A stretch of DNA of 64,000 bases from Agarilytica rhodophyticola (lineage in GTDB: Bacteria; Pseudomonadota; Gammaproteobacteria; Pseudomonadales; Cellvibrionaceae): contig NZ_CP020038.1 in the NCBI RefSeq assembly GCF_002157225.2, positions 1,945,001-2,009,000 on the forward strand, given 5' to 3'. Position numbers and translations under genes: made by a program. Of the stretch, positions 55,848 through 64,000 are shown piece after piece (the first letter of the stretch is position 1; each line of letters starts with the position of its first letter). Below the pieces are notes generated by a model that was given only the letters and a program-made list of their open reading frames with translations, was not told where the DNA came from and ran no database searches.

Positions 55848-56329
55848 CTATTGTGCTCACGCATAACTCGCTGCTTTTGTAAGCCCCAATCTCTTTCTTT
55901 GTTACTCTGGCGTTTGTCGTGTTGCTGCTTACCTTTGCCTAAAGCAATTTCGCATTTGACGAGATGGTTTTTCCAATATAGAGCCGTGGCCACAATGGTG
56001 TAGCCTTTCTGTTCGTTCGAGGCGATTAGCTTGTCAATTTGTTTACGGCTAAGTAAGAGTTTTCGCGCCCTGGTTGGGTCTGTTACGAAATGTGTGGATG
56101 CCTCTGGCAAAGGCTGTATCTGTGTACCAAGCAGCCATGCTTCACCCTTGGTGAAGGTAACATAGCTGTCGGTAAGCTGTCCGCGACTGGCGCGAAGGGC
56201 TTTCACTTCCCAACCAGCTAGCGCTAGCCCGGCTTCCATTTTTTCTTCTAAAAAATAGTCGTGGCGCGCTCGGCGGTTTTGGGCAATGGTATTGCCACCA
56301 GGTTTTTTCTTTTTAGATGATTTACTCAT
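55844..56329 (-). CDS. smpB: SsrA-binding protein SmpB
   Basis: 161 residues. [34 protein letters not shown], then [17 protein letters not shown] and the basic tail [22 protein letters not shown] are the SmpB hallmarks. Binds tmRNA and stands in for the anticodon stem during ribosome rescue. ssrA is about 5 kb away on the same strand. It overlaps nrtS downstream by 4 bases. Confidence 0.95.
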   Translation of the reverse strand: MSKSSKKKKPGGNTIAQNRRARHDYFLEEKMEAGLALAGWEVKALRASRGQLTDSYVTFTKGEAWLLGTQIQPLPEASTHFVTDPTRARKLLLSRKQIDKLIASNEQKGYTIVATALYWKNHLVKCEIALGKGKQQHDKRQSNKERDWGLQKQRVMREHNR

Positions 56330-56421
56330 AGCCGGGCATTATATCGAGCCTTTGCCCGGCTGTCTTTATTAACTTCGTAGCCTCTTTGCTACTCTGTCGC
56401 TGTCTGTATTTAAGGCAGTGC

Positions 56422-57774
56422 TTATGCAACCACACTATGATAGAAGGTTAACAAAATTAGGGCTGGGCAAAATATACGCACATAGGCCGGCCAAATTTTC
56501 CAAAACAATGTGTTTTCAATATTGGGATGGCCATTTTTGAGTTCTGCCAATAGATAGTCTCGTCTTAATACCCAACCAGCAAACAAGCACAAAGCAATGC
56601 CCAACAAAGGTTGGCTAAATTCCGTTGTTACTTTAATCACTAGGCCAAAAAGGGCCTCAAAATTGAAAATAATAATCGTCGATATTGCAAGAATAATTGT
56701 GCCGATAATTGCGGTAGCTTTAGTTCTGGAGGCTTGTGTTTTTTCTACTGCTAAGGAAACTGGCACTTCAAGCATGGAAATAGAAGAGGTAACAGCGGCA
56801 ATACTCATGAGGGCAAAAAAGGCTAAACTCACAGCCGGACCAATTGCACCCATAGAGCTAAACAAAGAAGGTAATACCTGGAATATTAGATCTGGCCCTG
56901 CGATTAAATTACCTTGTTCTGAATAAATTTGCACACCGTTATGTTGCGCTACATAGATCGCAGGGATGATGAGTAAGCCCGCTGTAAAAGCGATACCAAT
57001 GTCCACTACGGTAACAATAGCCCCTAATCTGGGTAAGCTCTCGTCTTTACTTAAGTAAGAACCATAGACCAACATGGTACCAACCCCCAGAGACAGTGAG
57101 AAAAAGGCTTGTCCAAGCGCGCTAATAATGAGTTTGGGGTCGCTGATTTGTCCCAAGTCAGGCAGTAGATATTGTTTTAGTCCCTCTGTAGCGCCTTTTT
57201 GTGTCATGACATAGACGATCAGTGCGAGCAACAAAGCGATAAGTATTGGCATCAGTCGACTAGACCATTTTTCAATCCCTCCCTCGACGCCGCCGCCAAT
57301 AATCGACATTGTCAATACAGCAAAAATACCACCGAAAATAAGATTGCGTGTTTCGCCTTGCGTGGTTAGCCATTCACTGGCACTGCTAAAACCTACTATG
57401 GTGGTGGCCGACTCTGTCAAATAAGCAAGCATCCACCCAGCTACGATGGTATAAAAGCTCAGAATAAGACTGGCGACAATCACACCGCAAAAGCCGACAC
57501 CAACGCCTATTTTTCTTACGCCGTTGTTTTTACTAATATCGCCAAGGGCACTCACTACATTACTACGCGAATGACGACCTATGACTAATTCTGCCATAAG
57601 GGCAGGGTAGGCGAGTAAGAAAGCGAGAACAAGATAGACCAGTACGAATGCAGCGCCACCATTACTTGCGGTTTGGGTAGGGAAGCCCCAAATATTACCT
57701 AAGCCAACAGCAGACCCTGTAGCTGCCATAACGAATCCGATTCTGGAGGAAAATTGACCTCGGGGTGTACTCAT
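56422..57774 (-). CDS. NSS-family sodium-dependent transporter
   Basis: 450 residues with ~11-12 transmembrane helices. RIGFVMAATGSAVGLGNIWGFPTQTASNGGAAFVLVY is the helix 1 signature of SNF/NSS (LeuT-like) amino acid or neurotransmitter symporters, with the sodium-binding GLGN and SNGG. Imports an amino acid or similar with Na+. Downstream of and related to the 57840-59261 gene. smpB follows after 92 bases. Confidence 0.9.
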   Translation of the reverse strand: MSTPRGQFSSRIGFVMAATGSAVGLGNIWGFPTQTASNGGAAFVLVYLVLAFLLAYPALMAELVIGRHSRSNVVSALGDISKNNGVRKIGVGVGFCGVIVASLILSFYTIVAGWMLAYLTESATTIVGFSSASEWLTTQGETRNLIFGGIFAVLTMSIIGGGVEGGIEKWSSRLMPILIALLLALIVYVMTQKGATEGLKQYLLPDLGQISDPKLIISALGQAFFSLSLGVGTMLVYGSYLSKDESLPRLGAIVTVVDIGIAFTAGLLIIPAIYVAQHNGVQIYSEQGNLIAGPDLIFQVLPSLFSSMGAIGPAVSLAFFALMSIAAVTSSISMLEVPVSLAVEKTQASRTKATAIIGTIILAISTIIIFNFEALFGLVIKVTTEFSQPLLGIALCLFAGWVLRRDYLLAELKNGHPNIENTLFWKIWPAYVRIFCPALILLTFYHSVVA

Positions 57775-57791
57775 GACGTTGTCCTACTCTC

Positions 57792-57824
57792 GACAGTTCT
57801 CACATTGGAAGCAGGAGAACTGTC
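57792..57824 (-). terminator. 10-bp perfect hairpin between the two transporter genes
   Basis: GACAGTTCTC (57792-57801) and GAGAACTGTC (57815-57824) flank 13 bases. No T-run follows on the minus strand, so it may be an mRNA processing or attenuation site, not a true terminator. Confidence 0.4.
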
Positions 57825-57839
57825 GTTAATTATGCGTTA

Positions 57840-59261
57840 TTAAAATAGAAGGTTAGTGCCAAAAAACTTAATACCTACGGTATTGATAAAGATGACAGCG
57901 AGAATAAATGGAATAATTGTGCCCAGTGAAAAGTCTACATAACGTTCAAGTAATGTACCGTGATAAGGGGCATCGGCGTGTTCCATTTCGACATTAAAAT
58001 TATGTTTTTTCCAACGATAAATCACCAAAATAGAAACCATGAAACCATTTAGCGGCAGGATTGTGTCGTAGAAAATATCGACAACTAAGTCAAAAAATGA
58101 TTTGTCAGCACCTGCGTAATGAAGGAATTTAGTGAAGAAATCTAACATTCCGAAAGATGTGGCACAGATGAATGAAAGCGATATGATGATGGTAATTAAA
58201 ATGGTCAGTGATTTACGTCTTGAGTAAGATTTTTTGCCCATCAACCCTGAAACAGGAACTTCCACGAGGGAAACGAGAGAAGTAATAGCCGCGAAAAATA
58301 CCAATAAGAAGAAAACTGTTGCAACGATCGATGCACCTATATAGCCAACAGTGGTTTCTAGTGCTAGGAAGATTTTAGGGAGGAAATTGAAGATAAGAGA
58401 TACGCTTGAGTCGCTGAGTTGTTCTGTGTCGGTATTGGGGTTAAACGAGAAAATTGCGGGAATAATGAGTAGGCCTGCAATAAATGCCACTGCTGTGTCT
58501 GCCAAAGCTACTAGTTTCGCGGAATCGGGTAGGTTGGTTTTTCGACTCATATAGGAGCCATAGGTAATCAGAGTTCCCATTCCCAATGATAAAGAGAAAA
58601 ACGCCTGGGAAAGAGCGGCACTAATAACGCTAGCGTCTATTTTGTCGATGTCGGGAATAAGGAAGTATTTAACACCTTCGAAAGCGCCGTCTAAGGTTAA
58701 AACGAAAATCATTAACCCCACTAACATGAATAACAGGGCAGGCATTAGGATTTTTGCTGCTCGTTCAATACCTTTTTGCACACCGCTAATTAAAATCGCC
58801 ACGACAATGCAAGCGACGATAATCATGTGTATGAAAATGGTGCCGTTGTTGATGAATTCGCCAAAATACTCGGGTTGCGCAAGCTTATCGAGGTTGCCTA
58901 TAAACGCGTTATAGAGATAGCCGAAAATCCAAACAGTAATAACGGTATAGAATACCGCAATCATAAAGGGGGTTAGCAAGCATAAAAAACCAGCAATACT
59001 CCAGCCCCTTGAGTTATCTGACAGTTGTTCAAATGCGCCTAGCGGATCTTTTTTCGTCGTGCGGCCAACAGCGAACTCGGCCATCATTATAGGTAAACAT
59101 AGCAGGGCGACCATCAATGCATAGATTAGTAAAAATGCACCGCCACCGTTTTTGGTCGCTGCCACGGGAAAGCCCACAATATTACCGATGCCAACAGCTG
59201 AGCCTGCAGCTGCAAGAATAAAACCTAAACGTGAGCCAAATTGTTCTCGATTGGCAGCCAT
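57840..59261 (-). CDS. NSS-family sodium-dependent transporter
   Basis: 473 residues with ~11-12 helices. RLGFILAAAGSAVGIGNIVGFPVAATKNGGGAFLLIY is the helix 1 NSS signature, and LSQAFFSLSLGMGTLITYGSYMS a helix 6-like segment. Paralogue of the neighbour (shared AFFSLSLGxGT and SLVSLVEVPVS/ISMLEVPVS). The two were probably produced by duplication and lie between smpB and ratA, where they are usually adjacent. Confidence 0.9.
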   Translation of the reverse strand: MAANREQFGSRLGFILAAAGSAVGIGNIVGFPVAATKNGGGAFLLIYALMVALLCLPIMMAEFAVGRTTKKDPLGAFEQLSDNSRGWSIAGFLCLLTPFMIAVFYTVITVWIFGYLYNAFIGNLDKLAQPEYFGEFINNGTIFIHMIIVACIVVAILISGVQKGIERAAKILMPALLFMLVGLMIFVLTLDGAFEGVKYFLIPDIDKIDASVISAALSQAFFSLSLGMGTLITYGSYMSRKTNLPDSAKLVALADTAVAFIAGLLIIPAIFSFNPNTDTEQLSDSSVSLIFNFLPKIFLALETTVGYIGASIVATVFFLLVFFAAITSLVSLVEVPVSGLMGKKSYSRRKSLTILITIIISLSFICATSFGMLDFFTKFLHYAGADKSFFDLVVDIFYDTILPLNGFMVSILVIYRWKKHNFNVEMEHADAPYHGTLLERYVDFSLGTIIPFILAVIFINTVGIKFFGTNLLF

Positions 59262-59686
59262 ATTACTCCTCGCTTAATTGTTATGTTTTTTGTTTCGACC
59301 CTAAGCGTGGGTCTAGCAGCTTATTGAGCCGCTGGGAACTTTTCAATAAGTTGTTAGAACTAAAACTGTTTCGGGGCAAATCCTTAAATAAACGGATTGA
59401 AAGTTAAATTCCTTAAGAAATCCTCACAAAATCATTGTGTTGCCCGTTTTTTGGGGCGCTATGGTAACAAGATTAAGACTTCCTGTCTCAGCGTAGGGTT
59501 TATCTATTATGTTCGTGAGTCTCGATATTGGTTTAAATATGGGATATCGCTGCTCATTGGTATTACGACTGTTGTAGACCTTCTTCTGCTCAAGGTGGCG
59601 AGCAATCCCTAATAGTGTTGGCTTCTAGAGTCTCAGACCCTACAATAGCGCGTTTATCTATAAAGCTTTTGGAGTGATTAACAGCA
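59262..59686. promoter_or_regulatory. 425-base region between divergent genes
   Basis: No gene; the 71-codon frame at 59397-59612 is not supported. It must hold the promoters of the transporter pair (leftward) and of ratA (rightward). No box was read with confidence. Confidence 0.4.
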
Positions 59687-60127
59687 GTGAAACGCATCCA
59701 GCGATCAGCCTTGGTGCCTTATTCGGCAGAGCAAATGTTTGCTCTTATTAACGATATTCCTTCATACCCTGAGTTTATGCCCGGCTGCGTAGGATCTGAA
59801 GTTTTACAAGAAAGTGCTGATACGGTTGTGGCACGTTTGGATATTTCACGTGCTGGTATTAAACAATCCTTTGTTACTCGTAATACCTTGAAGCCTCCGA
59901 CAAATATGTCGTTGAACCTAGAGGAGGGCCCATTCTCTTCATTGAAAGGTGAATGGGAGTTTTCTTCTCTTAGCGAGAAGGCATGCAAAATTAGCTTCTG
60001 GTTGGAGTTTGAGTTCACCAGTAAGCTCATTGCTTTGGCTGCTGGTAAAGTTTTTGAAATGATTGCTTCGGAGCAAGTGGATGCTATTTGCCAGCGCGCT
60101 GTCAGAGTCTACGGGAAGAGTGAGTAG
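59687..60127 (+). CDS. ratA: RatA / CoQ-binding START-like protein
   Basis: 146 residues. MKRIQRSALVPYSAEQMFALINDIPSYPEFMPGCVGSEVL is the start of the RatA/COQ10 (polyketide cyclase/START) family. Start codon is GTG with GGAG upstream. In E. coli RatA was described as binding 50S subunits, and the family also covers ubiquinone-binding Coq10 homologues. Its position beside rnfH and near smpB is conserved. Confidence 0.9.
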   Translation: MKRIQRSALVPYSAEQMFALINDIPSYPEFMPGCVGSEVLQESADTVVARLDISRAGIKQSFVTRNTLKPPTNMSLNLEEGPFSSLKGEWEFSSLSEKACKISFWLEFEFTSKLIALAAGKVFEMIASEQVDAICQRAVRVYGKSE

Positions 60128-60184
60128 TTGCTAACTTTGTCGCGGCAATAGCTAGAAGATAGTTTAAAAGTATAGGAAGTTTAT

Positions 60185-60523
60185 ATGTCTGATACTGAAC
60201 CCATGTGTGTCGAGGTTGCCTATGCGCTGCCCAAGCGCCAAAAAATTGTGGAGTTATTGGTCGAACCTGGAACAACAGCCTATGTTGCGGTGTGCAAATC
60301 GAAGATTACCGACTATTTTCCCAATCTCGATATCGATAAGGCAAAAATGGGAGTTTTTGGCCAGACTCTTGGAACAAAGGGTTTGGAGTCACCGAAAGAA
60401 TACGTGATGAAGCCGGGTGATAGAGTAGAAATATATCGCCCTCTAATTTCAGACCCCAAGGAAGTAAGAAGAAGGCGTGCTGCTAAAGCTGAAAACGCCA
60501 AGGCCGAAGGTGCGAAGGCATAG
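60185..60523 (+). CDS. rnfH: RnfH ubiquitin-fold protein
   Basis: 112 residues. CVEVAYALPKRQKIVELLVEPGTTAYVAV and VGIFG-like GVFGQTLG, then LKPGDRVEIYRPLISDPKEVRRRRAAKA match RnfH (beta-grasp, ThiS/MoaD-like). The C-terminal tail is Ala/Lys-rich, longer than usual. Conserved neighbour of ratA and bamE. Its role is not settled. Confidence 0.9.
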   Translation: MSDTEPMCVEVAYALPKRQKIVELLVEPGTTAYVAVCKSKITDYFPNLDIDKAKMGVFGQTLGTKGLESPKEYVMKPGDRVEIYRPLISDPKEVRRRRAAKAENAKAEGAKA

Positions 60524-60556
60524 GCTGTAAAAGATAGAGCGTAAAAGTTTAAAGCG

Positions 60557-60970
60557 CTAAAACTTCGCCTTCTCTTTTCTTTCTGTATCTTTAAGTGCTT
60601 TATCCTGCTCTTTCTCTACTTGTTTGTTTATGGGGGTGTAGTCACCTTCCCAATGAGTTAAGCGATCATCTTTAAAATAGACTATAAAATGATTAGCGCT
60701 GATTTCTGTATCGCCTCGCTTGACGTTATAAAAATAGTCCCAGCGATCAGCGTTGAAGGTATCCTCAATCATAGGAGTCCCCATAATAAAACGCACTTGA
60801 CGTTTGGTGAGTCCTTCTTTGAGCTGAGTAATCATATCCTCTTCGAGGTAGTTTCCTTGCTGGATAGGTATTCGATAAACACCGGGAAATTTTAACGATG
60901 AACATGCACCTAGTAGAGATAAACAAATAGTTAAAATAAATAGGTACAGAGTTTTTGACAGTTTTTGCAT
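60557..60970 (-). CDS. bamE: Outer membrane assembly lipoprotein BamE
   Basis: 137 residues with a lipoprotein signal (LTICLSLLGACSSL, lipobox LGAC). The domain reads YRIPIQQGNYLEEDMITQLKEGLTKRQVRFIMGTPMIEDTFNADRWDYFYNV, the BamE (SmpA/OmlA) signature. Part of the BAM beta-barrel assembly complex. Divergent from fur and convergent with rnfH. Confidence 0.93.
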   Translation of the reverse strand: MQKLSKTLYLFILTICLSLLGACSSLKFPGVYRIPIQQGNYLEEDMITQLKEGLTKRQVRFIMGTPMIEDTFNADRWDYFYNVKRGDTEISANHFIVYFKDDRLTHWEGDYTPINKQVEKEQDKALKDTERKEKAKF

Positions 60971-61051
60971 GGTTAGGGGTTTCCGAATACTTCAATGGCA
61001 GGGATAATACCGATCTTATTGCAACCTGAGAAGCCCCTGGAGAACTAACTA

Positions 61052-61459
61052 ATGGCTGTAGAAAATCAAGAGCTAAGAAAAGCTGGACTCAAAGTTACTT
61101 TACCTAGGGTTAAGATCCTTCAAATTCTAGAAAATTCCCAACAGAGGCATTTGAGTGCAGAAGATGTATATAAAGCCTTACTTGATGCGGGTGAAGATGT
61201 TGGATTAGCTACTGTTTATCGCGTATTGACGCAATTTGAGAGCGCTGGCTTGGTTGTGAGGCACAATTTTGATGGTGGCCACTCTGTATTTGAGCTTGAG
61301 CGCGGTGAGCATCATGACCATATGGTATGTGTGGAAACAGGTAAAGTCATAGAGTTTCACGACGAGCAAATTGAAGCCTTGCAAGAAAAAATTGCTGACG
61401 AACATGGCTACGAAATTACAGGCCATGATTTAGTGCTTTATGTGAAGCCCAAGGTGTAA
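61052..61459 (+). CDS. fur: Ferric uptake regulator
   Basis: 135 residues. ELRKAGLKVTLPRVKILQILENSQQRHLSAEDVYKALLDAGEDVGLATVYRVL is the winged HTH; HHDHMVCVETGKVIEF holds the metal site with one Cys instead of CxxC, as in Pseudomonas Fur. Iron-responsive repressor. The core gene order bamE-fur-recN-grpE is conserved. Confidence 0.95.
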   Translation: MAVENQELRKAGLKVTLPRVKILQILENSQQRHLSAEDVYKALLDAGEDVGLATVYRVLTQFESAGLVVRHNFDGGHSVFELERGEHHDHMVCVETGKVIEFHDEQIEALQEKIADEHGYEITGHDLVLYVKPKV

Positions 61460-61480
61460 ATTGAGTTTTTAGTATTATTT

Positions 61481-61505
61481 TTAGGGCTGAAAAGCCCTAA
61501 TTTTT
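61481..61505. terminator. Bidirectional terminator between fur and recN
   Basis: TTAGGGCT-GAAA-AGCCCTAA forms a perfect 8-bp stem with a GAAA loop, followed by T5 on the plus strand and preceded by A/T on the other. Serves fur and the convergent recN. Confidence 0.85.
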
Positions 61506-61571
61506 GTAGTGAAAATATCTGTTATTATTATAGTCTTTAGTAATTGGCCTTTCTTACTAAAGATATATGCT

Positions 61572-63242
61572 TTAAGTATCTGAAGTAGCTGCCTTTAACA
61601 TCTGTTTTGCGTGTGCCAATGATTGTTTGGATTCCACACTGCCCCCCATCATTCTGGCAATTTCAATAATCTTCTCGTCGCCTTGCAATACTTCCAATGA
61701 GGATGAGGCCTGTTTTTTAGTTACATGTTTTTCCACGCGATAATGATGGTGCGCCTTACTGGCGACCTGAGCCAGATGAGTTACACAAAAAATTTGCCCC
61801 TTACTTCCAAGCTCTCTCAACATATTGCCAATCACATCTCCTGTAGTTCCACCAATACCTACATCGATCTCGTCGAATACTAGTGTGGGGGTGGTGGAGG
61901 TCTGTGCGGTTACCACTTGAATTGCCAGGCTCACTCTGGATAGTTCGCCACCAGAAGCTACCTTTTGCAGGGGTTGAGGTGCTTGGCCAGGGTTAGTACT
62001 AATAAGAAACTCAATCTTTTCATTTCCATGTTTTGAGGGTTCTTCAGCCTTTTCAAGGGCGACCTTGAGCTTTGCGCTTGCCATAGCAAGGGAAGCAAAT
62101 TTCTTGTTCACGGCAGATGCGAGTTTTGTTGAGGCTCTTTGGCGTTTTTGGGAAAGTTTGCCAGCTAAGGCATCATAGTGTTCACGCTGTTCTGAGACTT
62201 CTTGCTCAAGTGTTGCCAGTAATTCGTCACCACTCTGTAATTTACTGAGTTCTTCCGCCAAACTGTGGTGTAGGTGGCTAAGTTGATCGGGTGCTACGCG
62301 GTGTTTGCGGGCGATTTCATAAATACTATTTAAGCGCTGATCCACATGATGCAGGCGGGCAGGATCTTGGTTGTTATCATCGAGGTAACGGGAAATATCA
62401 GATTGAGCTTCTTCGATACTGATGAGGGCAGTTTGTAGTAAATTATCTACCTCCGCTAAAGTCTCTGGCTTTTCGGTTAGTTCATTGAATAAGCGAATGG
62501 CTTGTGCCATACGATCTTTTAGCCCAACACCATCGCTATCACAGATATCGATAATACTTTGGCAGTGTTGTTGTGTGCTTTCAGCGCTGCTTAAAATGCG
62601 TTGTTCTCGTTCCAGTTCTTCCAGCTCATTTTCCTGCAGGTCTAATTGGTTCAGCTCGTCCACTTGGTAACTCAGCAGTTGAAAACGCGCATCAATTTCT
62701 TCACCCTGATGCTGCGCTTGTTGCAAACGCTCATAGGCATTTTGCCAGAGGTAATAAGCGTGTTTAACATCCTGAGAGAGTTGAGAAGCATTGGCAAAGT
62801 CGTCCACAAGCCGCCTGTGAGTTTGCGGCATCAATAGGGACTGGTGTTCATGTTGACTGTGAATATCGATTAAGCGTTCTCCGAACGAGCGCAGCTGCTG
62901 GAGGGTGACTGTTTGCCCATTAATGTAAGCCCTTGAGCGTCCTTCTTTAGTGATGACACGCCTTAGAATACATTCGTCACCCTGTTCTAGGTCATTTTCT
63001 CGCAGCCATTTTTGGGCAAAGCGCAGGGTGGAGATATCAAAACTGGCATGAATATCGGCGCGTTCGCATCCGGCCCTAACCTTACTGCCATCACTGCGGT
63101 CGCCCAATGTGAGGCCAAGAGCACCCAGCATAATAGACTTACCTGCGCCGGTTTCTCCGGTAATCGCTGTGAGCCCTTCGTGTAACTCTATGTCGAGTTG
63201 ATCCACCAAAGTAAAGTCTTTTACGTGCATGTGTGTCAGCAT
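61572..63242 (-). CDS. recN: DNA repair protein RecN
   Basis: 556 residues from the ATG at 63242 (GAGG upstream), giving the canonical start MLTHMHVKDFTLVDQLDI. Walker A is ITGETGAGKSIML near residue 30; the signature and Walker B are KVASGGELSRVSLAIQVV and TLVFDEIDVGIGG. SMC-like repair ATPase with a long central coiled coil (~150-380). Controlled by LexA: two SOS-like boxes lie upstream. Confidence 0.95.
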   Translation of the reverse strand: MLTHMHVKDFTLVDQLDIELHEGLTAITGETGAGKSIMLGALGLTLGDRSDGSKVRAGCERADIHASFDISTLRFAQKWLRENDLEQGDECILRRVITKEGRSRAYINGQTVTLQQLRSFGERLIDIHSQHEHQSLLMPQTHRRLVDDFANASQLSQDVKHAYYLWQNAYERLQQAQHQGEEIDARFQLLSYQVDELNQLDLQENELEELEREQRILSSAESTQQHCQSIIDICDSDGVGLKDRMAQAIRLFNELTEKPETLAEVDNLLQTALISIEEAQSDISRYLDDNNQDPARLHHVDQRLNSIYEIARKHRVAPDQLSHLHHSLAEELSKLQSGDELLATLEQEVSEQREHYDALAGKLSQKRQRASTKLASAVNKKFASLAMASAKLKVALEKAEEPSKHGNEKIEFLISTNPGQAPQPLQKVASGGELSRVSLAIQVVTAQTSTTPTLVFDEIDVGIGGTTGDVIGNMLRELGSKGQIFCVTHLAQVASKAHHHYRVEKHVTKKQASSSLEVLQGDEKIIEIARMMGGSVESKQSLAHAKQMLKAATSDT

Positions 63243-63268
63243 TCTAGAGGCCTCGAAATAGTACAATC

Positions 63269-63309
63269 TATGTTAATTTATACAGTATATTTGTATTTTT
63301 ATCCAGTAT
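63269..63309 (-). promoter_or_regulatory. LexA (SOS) boxes of recN
   Basis: On the minus strand TACTGTATAAATTAACATA (63287-63269) fits CTGT-N8-ACAG with one mismatch. A weaker second site, ATACTGGATAAAAATACAA, is at 63309-63291. Both lie 27-67 bases before the recN start; tandem boxes are known in front of recN in enterics. Confidence 0.7.
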
Positions 63310-63337
63310 CATGAGTGAAAATTAGCAACTTTTTACT

Positions 63338-63365
63338 CTTGAATCGATGTCCATTGCCCCCATAT
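63338..63365 (+). promoter_or_regulatory. Sigma-32 heat-shock promoter of grpE
   Basis: CTTGAA (63338-63343), then 14 bases, then CCCCATAT (63358-63365) is an excellent match to the RpoH consensus. It is 86 bases upstream of the grpE start. Confidence 0.8.
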
Positions 63366-63450
63366 TTGCGGTCAATCGATATTAAAGTTGTGGCTCTTGA
63401 GCTCAAGTGTCACGTTGGTAAACCAATTAAGAATTCAAACGGAGATAACT

Positions 63451-64000
63451 GTGGGCAACGAACACCAACCTGATAATAATCCAGTAGAAGAGTTGGGTGA
63501 TGATCAAGTGACTATCGATAGTGATAATACAGCAAGCGATAGCCAAGAAAATATGACGCAAGGTTCGCCTGATCAGAGTGCATCCGATTTGGCTGCTAAA
63601 GTTGAGTCGTTGGAAGCTGAATTAGCGAAAGCACAAGAACAGGCTTTGCGCGCAACTGCCGAGATGCAAAATATTCGTCGCCGTGCCGAGCAAGATGTAG
63701 AGAAAGCGCATAAGTTTGGTGTTGAGCGTTTTGTTAATGATGTGCTGCCCGTTGCCGACAACCTTGAACGAGCTATTGAGGCTGCTTCTGCAGAAGGCGC
63801 AGATATCAAGGCTGTGGTTGAGGGTGTCGAGTTAACTCTTAAAACTTTAGTGGATGGCTTTGCTCGCAATAAAGTTGAGCCAGTTGATCCTGAGGGCGAG
63901 CCCTTTAATCCTGAGTATCATCAGGCGATGTCGATGGTGCCTAACCCAGATGTTGAGCCAAATACCGTGCTCAATGTCTTCCAAAAAGGGTACACCTTAA
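63451..64000 (+). CDS. grpE: Nucleotide exchange factor GrpE (3' end outside the window)
   Basis: Partial, GTG start with GGAG upstream. The acidic N-terminus is followed by a long coiled coil ([34 protein letters not shown]) and the conserved [35 protein letters not shown] and [13 protein letters not shown] of GrpE. It is the exchange factor for DnaK, here under a heat-shock promoter. The last few residues lie past the window. Confidence 0.93.
   Translation, partial: MGNEHQPDNNPVEELGDDQVTIDSDNTASDSQENMTQGSPDQSASDLAAKVESLEAELAKAQEQALRATAEMQNIRRRAEQDVEKAHKFGVERFVNDVLPVADNLERAIEAASAEGADIKAVVEGVELTLKTLVDGFARNKVEPVDPEGEPFNPEYHQAMSMVPNPDVEPNTVLNVFQKGYTL

Noticed and set aside
1..64000. tRNA or rRNA genes
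   Set aside because: No cloverleaf or rRNA signature was seen apart from the tRNA-like ends of tmRNA.

Overview
The window looks like a chromosomal segment of a moderately AT-rich gammaproteobacterium, most likely a marine, polysaccharide-degrading member of the Cellvibrionales/Cellvibrionaceae. Two things suggest this: the conserved block smpB, ratA, rnfH, bamE, fur, recN, grpE at the right end, and a secreted CBM2-CBM6-GH5 cellulase with the proline/threonine linkers typical of that group. The assignment is inference from gene content; there is no rRNA or other taxonomic marker here.

Layout. (1) 1-7.4 kb is a phage- or element-derived module. Rightward genes encode a RuvC-like resolvase, a DUF6362-like protein, a duplicated Cys4 protein and a ParB-methyltransferase fusion. 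They face a leftward battery of small genes, several of which carry a shared ~50-nt upstream element and form paralogous pairs. A frameshifted terminase-small-subunit-like relic closes the module. (2) 7.9-9.9 kb holds a catalase and a Dps ferritin, followed by about 1 kb without genes. (3) 11-28.9 kb is a dense redox/detoxification island: four glutathione transferases, two peroxiredoxin genes (one dead), a membrane redoxin, a DsbA-like protein, SDRs, a nitroreductase (dead), an MBL hydrolase, a PNPOx-FNR fusion, two LysR regulators and a duplicated secreted alpha/beta-hydrolase plus Kelch pair. Several genes in it are broken. (4) 28.9-31 kb has a decayed IS3-family element next to a truncated phage gpD gene. 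(5) 31.2-45.9 kb is a polymorphic-toxin locus: a 3389-residue secreted SpvB/RHS protein with a C-terminal HEAAH metallopeptidase tip, a small secreted candidate immunity protein behind it, a secreted beta-propeller protein in front, two Imm11/DUF1629-like genes and a YdaS-like regulator. (6) 46.4-48.5 kb has an alpha/beta hydrolase and a divergent unknown regulator. (7) 49.0-49.9 kb is a type I-F CRISPR array of 15 repeats with no cas genes in the window. (8) From 50.5 kb to the end is a mostly core region: ssrA (tmRNA), a DASS transporter, the cellulase, nrtS-like, smpB, two NSS transporters, ratA, rnfH, bamE, fur, recN and the start of grpE.

How it fits together. The accessory material (1-50 kb) stops at the 3' end of ssrA, a classic integration target, so the left part is best read as one or more genomic islands that are partly decaying. 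The most interesting systems are the giant RHS toxin, whose putative immunity protein resembles a deuterolysin-type (M35) pro-domain, the repeated promoter-like element driving the small-gene battery, the stand-alone I-F array beside ssrA, and a tmRNA tag that ends in LQA rather than LAA.
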